NCBI GenBank assembly: GCA_947303855.1
Contig: CAMYZO010000003.1
Coordinates: 1 to 64,000, forward strand
Reading direction: 5' to 3'
Source: an uncultured Prevotellaceae bacterium
Lineage (GTDB): Bacteria; Bacteroidota; Bacteroidia; Bacteroidales; Bacteroidaceae
Length of the DNA stretch: 64,000 bases
Under the pieces are notes generated by a model, which was not told where the DNA came from, ran no database searches, and saw only the letters and a list, made by a program, of their open reading frames with translations. Below are positions 1-8,279 of the stretch, piece by piece. A program made the position numbers and the translations under genes. Within the stretch, counting starts at the first letter, position 1; every line of letters begins with the position of its first letter.

Positions 1-55
1 AAATCGTAAATCGAAAATCCGTAAATCGTAAATCGAAAATCCGTAAATCGTAAAT
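1..55. repeat. Tandem 22-bp AT-rich repeat
   Basis: Two full copies and a partial third copy of a 22-bp unit (AAATCGTAAATCGAAAATCC plus GT) lie directly before the first gene. The unit is itself made of three similar pieces of 7, 7 and 8 bases. It runs to the window edge, so its full length is unknown. It occupies the ribosome-binding and spacer region of the gene that starts at 57. Confidence 0.85.
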
Positions 56-56
56 A

Positions 57-662
57 ATGGAACTCATTTCAAAAGCCCTGTTTGGGATAGCCAACTCGCT
101 GCTCATTCCCGACGTCATCCTGCTCATCTTCTTCTTCGTCCGTGCCCTCATCATGCTTGGCGGCACGTACAGCCAGTTCATGATTCGCCGCAAGAACAGC
201 CAGCTGCTCGACGACACCATCAAGGAACTGCGGCCGGAGGGTATCGGCCACCTGCGCAGTCTGCTGCCGGAAAAGCCTAATGCGCTGTTTACCAAGTACC
301 TGACTGACCTGCTCAGCCACCCCGCCACCGAGGAGTATGCCGACTTCATCATCAGCCACTATGAGACGGAGGCTGCCAAGGACGTGAACCTCTCGCGCCT
401 GCTCACCAAGCTGGGCCCCGTGCTTGGACTGATAGGCACGCTGATTTCCATGTCGCCAGCCCTCGTAGGACTGTCTACAGGCGACATCTCGGGCATGGCC
501 TACAACATGCAGGTGGTGTTCTCGGCCACCGTCGTCGGTCTGGTCATCTCAGCCGTCGGACTGTTCACCCAGCAGCTCAAGTCGCGTTGGTATGCCAAGG
601 ACGTGAACCGCCTGGACTATGTTTCACGTATTTATCAGCAGAGCCATGAGACGGAGGCGTAA
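57..662 (+). CDS. MotA/TolQ/ExbB-family proton channel protein (HmuU-like)
   Basis: This 201-residue inner-membrane protein belongs to the MotA/TolQ/ExbB proton-channel family. An N-terminal hydrophobic segment lies at about residues 8-35. A conserved paired-helix region at about 118-172 carries GPVLGLIGTLISM and GDISGMAYNMQVVFSATVVG, the family signature. Such proteins use the proton gradient to power outer-membrane transport. The next gene overlaps it by 17 bp and encodes a DUF2149 protein. This pair closes the hmu haem-uptake operon in Porphyromonas and other Bacteroidales (HmuU, HmuV), which is the basis for the suggested role. The haem receptor and the CobN-like HmuS would lie before the window, so the assignment is an inference. 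The ATG at 57 directly follows a tandem repeat. Confidence 0.8.
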   Translation: MELISKALFGIANSLLIPDVILLIFFFVRALIMLGGTYSQFMIRRKNSQLLDDTIKELRPEGIGHLRSLLPEKPNALFTKYLTDLLSHPATEEYADFIISHYETEAAKDVNLSRLLTKLGPVLGLIGTLISMSPALVGLSTGDISGMAYNMQVVFSATVVGLVISAVGLFTQQLKSRWYAKDVNRLDYVSRIYQQSHETEA

Positions 663-981
663 CAGCAATATCCTGCAGGAGGACGATGGCGACCCCCTGA
701 GCGTGGTGGTCAATCTGTTCGACGTGGCCATGGTCTTTGCCGTGTCGCTGATGGTGGCCATGGTGATGCACATGAACATGACCGAGGTCTTCGGACAAGA
801 GGACTTTACCATTGTGAAGAACCCGGGCAAGGAGAACATGGAGATTATCACCAAGGAGGGTAAGGAGATAAACACCTACAAGGCCAGTGGGCAGACGACG
901 GAAGGCGGCATGCAGGGCCGTCGGCTGGGCACCGCCTACCAGCTGGACAACGGACAGATTATCTACGTGCCCGACGAGTAA
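646..981 (+). CDS. DUF2149 family membrane protein (HmuV-like)
   Basis: This small protein of 111 residues has one strong hydrophobic helix at about residues 24-44, preceded by the motif DPLSVVVNLFDVAMVFAV that marks DUF2149. The ORF track starts at 619, but the ATG at 646 (MRRRRNSN) is preferred because it gives a basic N-terminus and a normal coupled overlap of 17 bp with the ExbB-like gene. The C-terminal half is hydrophilic and probably periplasmic. The topology resembles an ExbD/TolR partner: one membrane helix plus a periplasmic tail. By context it would work with the upstream proton channel in haem or cobalamin-type uptake, but its exact function is not established. Confidence 0.75.
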   Translation: MRRRRNSNILQEDDGDPLSVVVNLFDVAMVFAVSLMVAMVMHMNMTEVFGQEDFTIVKNPGKENMEIITKEGKEINTYKASGQTTEGGMQGRRLGTAYQLDNGQIIYVPDE

Positions 982-1038
982 TCGCCGGCAGGCTGTTTAT
1001 TTTACGGTCATTCAGCGATAATCTTCGGAAAAAACTCG

Positions 1039-1066
1039 TTTGTTACATTGTTTTTTCGTACCTTTG
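1039..1066 (+). promoter_or_regulatory. Bacteroidetes-type promoter of argS
   Basis: A -7 box TACCTTTG at 1059-1066 follows a TTTG at 1039-1042. The 16-base spacing is a little short of the usual 19-21, so the -7 box is the stronger evidence. It lies about 20 bases before the argS ATG. Confidence 0.55.
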
Positions 1067-1085
1067 CAGCCAAAAATTGAAGAAT

Positions 1086-2885
1086 ATGAATATCGAAGCA
1101 CTGATAAGCAAGGCTGCCGGCGAGGCCGTGAAGGCACTCTACGGCATGGAGCCGACGGATAAGATGTTGCAGCTGCAGAAGACGCGCAGCGAGTTTGAAG
1201 GAAACCTGACGCTGGTGGTTTTCCCCTTTGTCAAGGCCGCCAGGAAAAGTCCTGAGCAGACGGCACAGGAGATAGGCCAGTATCTGCAGGAGCACTGTGA
1301 AGCCATCAGCGGTTTCAACGTGGTGAAGGGATTCCTCAACCTGAGCATCGGCGACGGAGCATGGCTCAGTCTGCTGCAGGCTATCGACGAGGATGCCCAC
1401 TTCGGTACGAAGCAGGCCGGCGAGAACTCGCCCCTGGTGATGATAGAATACAGCAGCCCCAATACCAACAAGCCCCTGCACCTGGGCCATGTGCGTAACA
1501 ACCTGCTGGGCTGGTCGCTGGCACAGATTATGGAGGCCAACGGCAACCGCGTGGTGAAGACCAACATTGTGAACGACCGCGGCATACACATCTGCAAGTC
1601 GATGCTGGCCTGGCTGAAGTACGGCAATGGCGAGACGCCGGAGTCGTCGGGCAAGAAGGGCGACCACCTCATCGGCGACTACTACGTCAGCTTTGACAAG
1701 CACTACCGCGAGGAGGTGAAGCAGCTGGTGGCCGAGGGCATGGACGAGGAGAAGGCTAAGCAGGAGGCGCCGCTCATCAAGGAGGCCCACGCCATGCTGG
1801 TGAAATGGGAGCAGGGCGACCCTGAGGTGCGTGCCCTGTGGGAGAAGATGAACGCGTGGGTCTACGCCGGCTTCGATGAGACCTATAAGAAGATGGGTGT
1901 GTCGTTCGACAAGATTTACTACGAGAGCCAGACCTACCTCAAGGGCAAGGCCAAGGTGGAGGAGGGACTCAGCAAGGGGCTCTTCGAGCGCCATGACGAC
2001 GGCAGCGTGTGGGCTGACCTGACTGACGAGGGCCTGGACCAGAAACTGCTGCTGCGCTCCGACGGCACCAGCGTCTACATGACGCAGGACATCGGCACCG
2101 CCGAGATGCGGTTCCAGGACTACCCGATAGACAAGATGATCTACGTTGTGGGCAACGAGCAGAACTACCACTTCCAGGTGCTCTCGATACTGCTCGACCG
2201 CTTAGGCTTCAAGTGGGGTAGGGAGCTGACCCACTTCAGCTACGGCATGGTGGAGCTGCCCAACGGCAAGATGAAGAGCCGCGAGGGCACCGTCGTCGAT
2301 GCCGACGACCTGATGGCGCTGATGGTGGAGGATGCCTACCAGACATCGATGGAACTGGGTAAGTTTGACGATATGACCGAGGAGGAGCGTCGCGAGATTG
2401 CCCGTATCGTGGGTATGGGTGCGCTGAAGTACTTCATCCTGAAGGTCGATGCCCGTAAGAACATGCTCTTTAACCCCGAGGAAAGCATTGATTTCAACGG
2501 CAATACCGGCCCGTTCATCCAGTACACCTACGCCCGTATCCGCAGTATCCTGCGCAAGAGTGGAGAATGTGGAACGGCGGTAGCAAACTCTACACTCTAC
2601 ACTCTACACTCTACACTCTCCGACAAGGAGATAGAGCTGATTCAGAAGATGAACGAGTTTGGCGCTGCCGTGGAGCAGGCCGGCAAGGACTATTCGCCCT
2701 CAGGCATTGCCAACTACACGTATGAGCTGACGAAGATCTTCAACCAGTTCTACCACGACTACTCCATCCTGAACGAGCCTGACGAGCAGAAGAAGACCGT
2801 CCGTCTGGTGCTGGCCCGCAATGTGGCCAAGATTATCAAGACCGCCATGGGCCTGCTGGGCATCGAGGTGCCTGAGCGCATGTAA
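1086..2885 (+). CDS. argS: Arginyl-tRNA synthetase
   Basis: This class I aminoacyl-tRNA synthetase of 599 residues charges tRNA-Arg. The N-terminal Add-1 domain occupies about residues 1-105. The catalytic Rossmann domain begins with EYSSPNTNKPLHLGHVRNN, which holds the HxGH motif; the degenerate KMSKS equivalent is KMKSREGTVVD. The C-terminal DALR anticodon-binding domain follows and ends in GIEVPERM. The ORF track begins at a TTG (1077), but the ATG at 1086 gives the expected MNIEALISKAAGEAV start. About 500 residues in, a simple-sequence insertion encodes a short run, NSTLYTLHSTL, at the junction with the anticodon-binding domain. The reading frame stays open, so the enzyme is probably functional. 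Confidence 0.97.
   Translation: MNIEALISKAAGEAVKALYGMEPTDKMLQLQKTRSEFEGNLTLVVFPFVKAARKSPEQTAQEIGQYLQEHCEAISGFNVVKGFLNLSIGDGAWLSLLQAIDEDAHFGTKQAGENSPLVMIEYSSPNTNKPLHLGHVRNNLLGWSLAQIMEANGNRVVKTNIVNDRGIHICKSMLAWLKYGNGETPESSGKKGDHLIGDYYVSFDKHYREEVKQLVAEGMDEEKAKQEAPLIKEAHAMLVKWEQGDPEVRALWEKMNAWVYAGFDETYKKMGVSFDKIYYESQTYLKGKAKVEEGLSKGLFERHDDGSVWADLTDEGLDQKLLLRSDGTSVYMTQDIGTAEMRFQDYPIDKMIYVVGNEQNYHFQVLSILLDRLGFKWGRELTHFSYGMVELPNGKMKSREGTVVDADDLMALMVEDAYQTSMELGKFDDMTEEERREIARIVGMGALKYFILKVDARKNMLFNPEESIDFNGNTGPFIQYTYARIRSILRKSGECGTAVANSTLYTLHSTLSDKEIELIQKMNEFGAAVEQAGKDYSPSGIANYTYELTKIFNQFYHDYSILNEPDEQKKTVRLVLARNVAKIIKTAMGLLGIEVPERM
2557..2620 (+). repeat. Heptamer tandem repeat inside argS, forming an imperfect hairpin
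   Basis: The 7-base unit ACTCTAC is repeated 4.7 times at 2587-2619, within the argS reading frame. The stretch before it (AGTGGAGAATGTGGA, about 2558-2573) is an imperfect reverse complement of two repeat units, so the segment could fold as a stem with a loop of about 13 bases. It looks like an inserted repetitive sequence at a tolerant domain junction. Confidence 0.8.
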
Positions 2886-2906
2886 ACTAACGACAACTGA
2901 GACAAC

Positions 2907-3371
2907 TTGGACAACTTCAATCCGCCAGACTACAGACACGACACGGTGCTGCCGCTACCCATGGAGGTGACGGCAGACGCCTGGGCCGTGGATGCCGCCT
3001 GTTCAGGCAATCCGGGACCGATGGAGTATCAGGCCATCGACCTGCAGACCGGCGCCCGTGTGTTCCACTACGGCCCGGTACACGGCACCAACAACATTGG
3101 CGAGTTCCTGGCCATTGTCCATGCCCTGGCGCTCTGCTGGCAGCACGGTCTGTACACGAAGACCATCTACAGCGACTCCGTCAACGCCATGCTGTGGGTC
3201 AGGAAACGGCAGTGCAAGACCAAGCTTGAACGCACGCCGCAGACAGAGCCGCTCTATCAAATCATTGCGCGGGCCGAAAACTGGCTGCGCACCCACGATT
3301 TCCGCAATCCAATTCTGAAGTGGGAGACCCAGAAATGGGGTGAAGTGCCCGCCGACTTTGGCCGTAAATAG
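2907..3371 (+). CDS. RNase H family protein
   Basis: A protein of 154 residues (136 if the ATG at 2961 is used) with a ribonuclease H fold, predicted to cut the RNA strand of RNA-DNA hybrids. Acidic residues of the active site are visible: Asp in WAVDAACSGNPG, Glu in NNIGEFLAIVHAL, Asp in IYSDSVNAM, and a late Asp in PADFGRK. The first strand reads DAACSGNPG instead of the DGSCLGNPG-type motif of RNase HI, as in a Bacteroidales subgroup. The track start is a TTG at 2907. The ATG at 2961 (MEVTADAW) leaves the whole catalytic fold intact and is an equally likely start. The gene lies 21 bp after argS and may be co-transcribed with it. Confidence 0.85.
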   Translation: MDNFNPPDYRHDTVLPLPMEVTADAWAVDAACSGNPGPMEYQAIDLQTGARVFHYGPVHGTNNIGEFLAIVHALALCWQHGLYTKTIYSDSVNAMLWVRKRQCKTKLERTPQTEPLYQIIARAENWLRTHDFRNPILKWETQKWGEVPADFGRK

Positions 3372-3435
3372 CCGAAATCATTCCGCTTTAATTCTTTTTA
3401 ACCATAGCAAGGCGCATTCCCGCAGATTTTTTTCA

Positions 3436-3443
3436 TAAATTTG
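3436..3443 (+). promoter_or_regulatory. Bacteroidetes -7 box before the ABC transporter
   Basis: TAAATTTG matches the TAnnTTTG -7 consensus and lies 36 bases before the ATG at 3480. No clear -33 TTTG is seen at the usual spacing. Confidence 0.5.
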
Positions 3444-3479
3444 CAGGCAATTAACTGTTATGACGTGTGCTAAGAAAGA

Positions 3480-6365
3480 ATGACTGATATAATCTTATCT
3501 AGTTTTCTTAGCTTGTTCGCCTTGTTTGGCAAGGAGGAGCAAGTAGATGAGACATGGGCTAAAACCATGTTGGCAAACTACCTGCGCCACCATTTCGGCA
3601 TACGTAACATCGACACCTATCTTGACCTGTACAGCGACCTGCGCGGGGCCTACGAGATGACCGGCGAGCTGAATGTGGAACAGACCGTCAAGACCATCTG
3701 CGCCAACCTCCACGGTAAGATTTCCGTGCGCGAAGAGTCGCTGCTGCTGCTCCGACTCATGGAGTTCTGTGGCTACAGGGCCGAGGGACGGTCGGCAGTC
3801 ATGTTCCGGGCCATGGCTGACGAATTTCACATACCAGCTACCGAGTTTGCCGAGTTCAGCGACTATGTGGAGGGCCGTGAGACCAGTCACGTCATGATAC
3901 ACCGTCTGCCAGATACCGACGGGCAGCTGAAGACGCTGCTCCATCCCGTAACCAGGCAGCTGCTCTTTACCTATACCGGCAACGACACCGTCATGCTGAA
4001 CGATGTGCCCGTGCTGTCGGGCACCTATCAGCGCTGGATGCGCAGCAGTGTGCTCAAAGGCAAGGGTGGGCGCCCTACGTACTACTCCACCATCATCGAC
4101 GCCTACCGGCGTAGGAATGGCGAGGTGGTCAGCCGCATGCAGCGGGTGGATTTCTGTGGCCGCGACATCAACTTCCGCTTCCCGGGAAGCGAGAATGGCA
4201 TGCATAACCTGAGCTTCAACCTGCATAGCGGCGAACTGCTGGCCATCATGGGCGGCTCGGGCACGGGTAAGACCACCCTCCTGTCGCTGCTCAACGGCAC
4301 GCTGAGGCCGCAGGAGGGTACCATCACCATCAACGGGCACGACATCAGCGAGCCGGCAGCCAAGGCACTCATAGGCTTCGTACCGCAAGACGACCTGCTG
4401 ATAGAGGAGCTGACGGTCTACCAGAACCTGTGGTTCACGGCCCGCCTGTGCTTTGAGGGCATGGCCGACGAAGATCTGGACCGCCGCGTCATGAAGACGC
4501 TGAAGGACCTGGGACTGGAGGCCGCCCGCGACCTGAAGGTAGGGTCGGCTATCAACAAATTTATCAGCGGCGGACAGCGCAAGCGCCTGAACATCGCCCT
4601 GGAACTGATACGCGAACCGGCAGTACTGTTCCTTGACGAGCCTACGTCGGGCCTGTCGTCGGCCGATACCGAGCGGGTGGTCAACCTGCTGAAGGAGCAG
4701 ACGCTGAAAGGCAAGCTCATCATCGTCAACATCCACCAGCCGTCGAGCGACGTCTATAAGCTCTTCGACCGTCTGTGGCTGCTCGACCGTGGCGGCTACC
4801 CCGTGTTCGACGGCAACCCCATTGACGCCATTACCTATTTCAAGGAGGCTGCCTGCTATGCCGACGCGGCCACCAGTGCCTGTCCCACCTGCGGCAATGT
4901 CAACCCTGAGGTGGTGCTGAACATCATCGACGAGAAGGCCATCAGCAACAGCGGCGAACTGTCGGATGAGCGGAAGATGACGCCGCAGGCCTGGCACGAG
5001 CTCTACCTCTCGCGCCGTCCGCAGCTGGCGGCACCGCAGGTGAGCGATGTACCGCCGTCTGACCAGCGCCAGCCTAACCGCTTGAAGCAGCTGCTCATCT
5101 TCCTGCAGCGCAACTACCAGACGAAGAAGACCAACCTGCAATACCTGCTCATCACCCTGCTCGAAGCACCGGCACTGGCCGTCATCTGTGCCCTGCTGAC
5201 GCGCTTTGCACCGCCGGAGGGCTATTCCGTCATGCAGAACAAGAACCTGGTGAGCTACTTCTTCATGGCCGTCATCGTGGCCACCTTCATTGGCATGAGC
5301 GGGTCGGCAGAGGAAATCATACGTGACCGCGCCCTGCTGAAGCGTGAGAAGTTCCTGCACCTGTCGTACGGCAGTTACATCTGGTCGAAAATACTCTTTA
5401 CCGCCGGCGTGTCGCTCCTGCAGACGATGCTCTTCATTGCCGTGGGCAATGCTATCATGGGACTGCACGGGCTCTTTGGCACATGGTGGCTCATACTCTT
5501 CGTGACAGCCTTCCTGGCCAATCTCACGGGGCTGCTGCTGTCGCAGTGTCTCAGTTCGGTGGTGGCCATCTATATCAGCATACCCCTGCTGCTCATACCA
5601 CAGATTCTGCTCTGCGGACTGGTGGTGAGCTTCCAGGACCTGACACCGCGCAGCACCACAGGCAACGTGCCCGTCGTAGGCGACCTCATACCGTCGCGCT
5701 GGGCCTACGAAGCCCTGGCCGTGACATCGTTCACCGACAATCCCTACGAGAGGCTCTTCTTCGATACCGACCGCGAGAAGTACCAGACAGTGTTCTACAC
5801 TGCCGGTGTGCTCTATGAGCTGCAGTCGCAACTGGAAACCATGAACGATGAAAAGCAGCGCGGACGTGAGGTGAAGCCCGCACATCTGCAGACCATCAAG
5901 GACAACCTGCCCCGGCTGACGGCCTATACCGGGCAGCAGCCGTACAGCGGCGACTACAGCTATGCGTCGCTGTACCAATATATGAAGGATGCCGAGCGCG
6001 TGCTGAACAAGCGCGGCAACGAGGCCACCCTGCTGGGCGACCGCAAGATGAGCGAACTGATACGGCTGCAGGGCAGGGACAACCTGCTGCAGCTGAAGCG
6101 CGACAACTATAACCTGAAACTGGAGGAGATGGTGACAGGGGCCGACCAGGGCCGCCTGCTCGACGTCATCGACAACCAGATAGTGCCCCGTGCCGGACTG
6201 GTTTTCCTGACACCTGCCAGCCACGTAGGGCGTGCCCCTTTCTACAGCAGCGAGAAAATCATCGGGCCATGGCATGTCAAGACGCTGTGGTTCAACTTGG
6301 CTGTGATGCTGCTCATGAGTGTGATAGTCATTGTATTATTAATAACTAAACTTTTAGCAAAATGA
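3480..6365 (+). CDS. ABC transporter, fused ATPase and ABC-2/ABCG-type permease
   Basis: A 961-residue half-transporter with the ATPase first and the membrane domain second, the order of the ABCG/White family. Residues 1-225 form an N-terminal extension, apparently all-helical at first. The nucleotide-binding domain has Walker A GGSGTGKTT (about 257-265), signature SGGQRKR (about 363-369), Walker B VLFLDEPTSG (about 382-391) and the H-loop VNIHQPSS. A CPTCGN motif follows at about 467. Four to six membrane helices lie between about 545 and 755. A soluble segment of about 165 residues and a final helix (about 930-958) end the protein. The substrate cannot be told from sequence. The next gene overlaps by 4 bp and encodes a lipoprotein, which may be a partner. 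Confidence 0.9.
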   Translation: MTDIILSSFLSLFALFGKEEQVDETWAKTMLANYLRHHFGIRNIDTYLDLYSDLRGAYEMTGELNVEQTVKTICANLHGKISVREESLLLLRLMEFCGYRAEGRSAVMFRAMADEFHIPATEFAEFSDYVEGRETSHVMIHRLPDTDGQLKTLLHPVTRQLLFTYTGNDTVMLNDVPVLSGTYQRWMRSSVLKGKGGRPTYYSTIIDAYRRRNGEVVSRMQRVDFCGRDINFRFPGSENGMHNLSFNLHSGELLAIMGGSGTGKTTLLSLLNGTLRPQEGTITINGHDISEPAAKALIGFVPQDDLLIEELTVYQNLWFTARLCFEGMADEDLDRRVMKTLKDLGLEAARDLKVGSAINKFISGGQRKRLNIALELIREPAVLFLDEPTSGLSSADTERVVNLLKEQTLKGKLIIVNIHQPSSDVYKLFDRLWLLDRGGYPVFDGNPIDAITYFKEAACYADAATSACPTCGNVNPEVVLNIIDEKAISNSGELSDERKMTPQAWHELYLSRRPQLAAPQVSDVPPSDQRQPNRLKQLLIFLQRNYQTKKTNLQYLLITLLEAPALAVICALLTRFAPPEGYSVMQNKNLVSYFFMAVIVATFIGMSGSAEEIIRDRALLKREKFLHLSYGSYIWSKILFTAGVSLLQTMLFIAVGNAIMGLHGLFGTWWLILFVTAFLANLTGLLLSQCLSSVVAIYISIPLLLIPQILLCGLVVSFQDLTPRSTTGNVPVVGDLIPSRWAYEALAVTSFTDNPYERLFFDTDREKYQTVFYTAGVLYELQSQLETMNDEKQRGREVKPAHLQTIKDNLPRLTAYTGQQPYSGDYSYASLYQYMKDAERVLNKRGNEATLLGDRKMSELIRLQGRDNLLQLKRDNYNLKLEEMVTGADQGRLLDVIDNQIVPRAGLVFLTPASHVGRAPFYSSEKIIGPWHVKTLWFNLAVMLLMSVIVIVLLITKLLAK

Positions 6366-7171
6366 AGAAATTATCTATTCTCGCCGTGGCTTTCGCAGCC
6401 ATGACATTTGCCGCCTGCGGTGGCAACAAGAGCGCTCAGACAGCTGAGCAGGAAGACACCCTGAAGACCTTCGAACAGGCCCAGATTGAAGCCAGCATCA
6501 AGATGCACTTCGACAGCCTGGCCAATGAACTGGGTAAGCTCCAGCAACTGCCCATCGTCGCTAAGGACGGCAAGATCAGCCTGACCGACCAGGAGAAGCA
6601 GGTGAAGCCCGACTATCTGCTTGACCTGGCTGCTGCCGACAACGCCATGACACTGTCTGAGAAATACCGCGTACTGAGTGCTATCGAGGTTGACAAGGAA
6701 CTGGCCAAGCTCTACGACATGCCTGTTGACGGCTATGACCAGGCTATTGCCAAGCTGGCTGCCGAGATTAACGACCCGTCGTTCAAGGCTGCTGAGGATG
6801 CCGCTGGTGTCTACGAGGCCACACAGGCTCTCTATGACGCCATGAACGAGAACGGTCGCATCAACTACTTCTGGCAGATTGTGGCTACCTCGCTGGTAGA
6901 GCAGCTCTATATCACCTCTCAGAACACCGACAAGTTTATTGGTTCGTTCACCGACGAGAATGCTGCCAACGTCACCTTCCGTCTTATCCTCATTCAGGAT
7001 GCCCTGGACCGTCTGACAGAGTACGACCCCGAGTTGTCGCCCGTGGCTCAGGCCATCTCGCCGCTGGCTGTGCTGAACGCAACAACCGTCAGCGAGTTCA
7101 AGGCTCAGCTGGCTGAGGCCAAGGAGCAGATTGCCAAGTCGCGCAACGATCTGGTGAACCTGGCTAAGTAA
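6362..7171 (+). CDS. Putative lipoprotein, function unknown
   Basis: A 269-residue protein with a lipoprotein signal peptide: basic start MKKL, hydrophobic core, and lipobox FAAC with the lipidated Cys at residue 19. The mature part is rich in Ala, Glu, Asp and Leu and looks almost entirely helical (for example EFKAQLAEAKEQIAKSRNDL), so it may be a periplasmic or outer-membrane-anchored helical bundle. I do not recognise a named family. The start codon overlaps the stop of the ABC transporter (ATGA), which suggests translational coupling and a shared process. A strong terminator follows at 7197-7240. Confidence 0.75.
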   Translation: MKKLSILAVAFAAMTFAACGGNKSAQTAEQEDTLKTFEQAQIEASIKMHFDSLANELGKLQQLPIVAKDGKISLTDQEKQVKPDYLLDLAAADNAMTLSEKYRVLSAIEVDKELAKLYDMPVDGYDQAIAKLAAEINDPSFKAAEDAAGVYEATQALYDAMNENGRINYFWQIVATSLVEQLYITSQNTDKFIGSFTDENAANVTFRLILIQDALDRLTEYDPELSPVAQAISPLAVLNATTVSEFKAQLAEAKEQIAKSRNDLVNLAK

Positions 7172-7190
7172 GTCGGAGAGGATTTTTCAC

Positions 7191-8123
7191 CTATTCCATA
7201 CGGCAGTAGCTTACAATCAAGTTACTGCCGTATGTTTTTTGCCCGATGACGGCAGCGGAGGCAGGCAGCTGGGGAGCCCGCGTGCCATCGGCAACGGTCA
7301 GCGACAGGTTGGTCTCAACGCGTATCTCGTCCCACAGCCCCTTTTCCAGAAACGACAGCAGCGTCTGTGCCCCGCCCTCAACGATGAGCGACTGTACGCC
7401 GTGGGCATGAAGGCTCTCCAGGTTCAGGGGGTGCTGGTGGTCGATGACCAGACGGCGGGGGGAGGGACCGTGCCAGTGGCGGACGGTCAGCTGCGGGTGC
7501 TCGCGCTCGTTGGTGATGCGCCCCACGAGGATGGCATCCTCCTCAGCCCTGAGCTTGTGTGCCAGCATCTGGGTGAAGGCTGAGGATATCTGCAGGGGCT
7601 GGCCGTGGTCGTCGATGAAGCCGTTGGCCGTCTGTGCCCATTTTAATATGATGTACGGGCGATGCGCGCGATGGAACGTCAGGAAACGGCGGTTCAGCCA
7701 GCGACACTCTGCTTCCAGAACGCCGACGGTGACATCGATGCCGGCATCGCGCAACTTCTGGATGCCGCGGCCCTGCACCTCGGCAAAATCATCCTGACAG
7801 CCTACCACCACACGCCGCACGCCTTTGCTGATAATCAGGTCGGCACAGGGCGGCGTCTTTCCGTAGTGTGAGCAGGGCTCCAGACTGACGTATATCGTTG
7901 CCTCGCCCAGCAGTGCCTCGTCCTCGGGCCTGACCGATGCGAAGGCGTTCACCTCGGCATGGCCCTCGCCACACCGCACGTGATAGCCCTCGCCGATAAT
8001 CCTGCCGTCGGCACTTACAATGACGGCTCCCACCATGGGGTTGGGCTTAGCATTCTGCTGTCCGTTCTGTGCCAGCTGGATGCAGCGGCGCATCCATCTC
8101 TTGTCTTCTCTCGTTGCTGCCAT
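7191..8123 (-). CDS. ribD: Riboflavin biosynthesis deaminase/reductase
   Basis: A 310-residue bifunctional enzyme that deaminates and then reduces the pyrimidine intermediate in riboflavin synthesis. The N-terminal deaminase domain (about 1-150) shows the zinc site: HAEV and PCSHYGKTPPCADLI. The C-terminal reductase domain contains ILKWAQTANGFI, AILVGRIT and the NADPH-binding LIVEGGAQTLLSFL. The length is short for RibD (often 330-370), mostly in the reductase part, but both domains are present. The gene runs opposite to its neighbours. Its last codons overlap the hairpin terminator of the convergent lipoprotein gene. No FMN riboswitch was recognised upstream. Confidence 0.95.
   Translation of the reverse strand: MAATREDKRWMRRCIQLAQNGQQNAKPNPMVGAVIVSADGRIIGEGYHVRCGEGHAEVNAFASVRPEDEALLGEATIYVSLEPCSHYGKTPPCADLIISKGVRRVVVGCQDDFAEVQGRGIQKLRDAGIDVTVGVLEAECRWLNRRFLTFHRAHRPYIILKWAQTANGFIDDHGQPLQISSAFTQMLAHKLRAEEDAILVGRITNEREHPQLTVRHWHGPSPRRLVIDHQHPLNLESLHAHGVQSLIVEGGAQTLLSFLEKGLWDEIRVETNLSLTVADGTRAPQLPASAAVIGQKTYGSNLIVSYCRME
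7197..7240 (+). terminator. Intrinsic terminator of the ABC transporter-lipoprotein operon
   Basis: A perfect 12-bp stem (CATACGGCAGTA paired with TACTGCCGTATG) is followed at once by six Ts on the + strand. It begins 6 bases inside the ribD stop codon, so the hairpin is entirely within the ribD reading frame. Confidence 0.9.
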
Positions 8124-8151
8124 GATTCTTTTGCTCGCTTGTTTCTGCCTG

Positions 8152-8159
8152 CAAATATA
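8152..8159 (-). promoter_or_regulatory. -7 box of ribD
   Basis: On the - strand TATATTTG matches TAnnTTTG and lies about 28 bases before the ribD ATG at 8123. Confidence 0.5.
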
Positions 8160-8243
8160 ACCATTTTATTTCATTCCGCCATCACTTGTCCCATTTTTTA
8201 TGTATTTCCGCCATTCTTGCTCCTGTTTTCAAAAAATAATTCT

Positions 8244-8251
8244 TACCTTTG
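8244..8251 (+). promoter_or_regulatory. -7 box of manA
   Basis: TACCTTTG matches TAnnTTTG and lies 28 bases before the manA ATG. Together with the ribD box it marks this 156-bp gap as a divergent promoter region. Confidence 0.55.
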
Positions 8252-8279
8252 CAGCATTCAAGCAAAACTGTGTTAAGAT

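Noticed and set aside
3495-6275. 926-residue ORF antisense to the ABC transporter
   Set aside because: It is the mirror of a GC-rich, well-recognised gene and has low-complexity His/Gln/Val-rich sequence with no family match.
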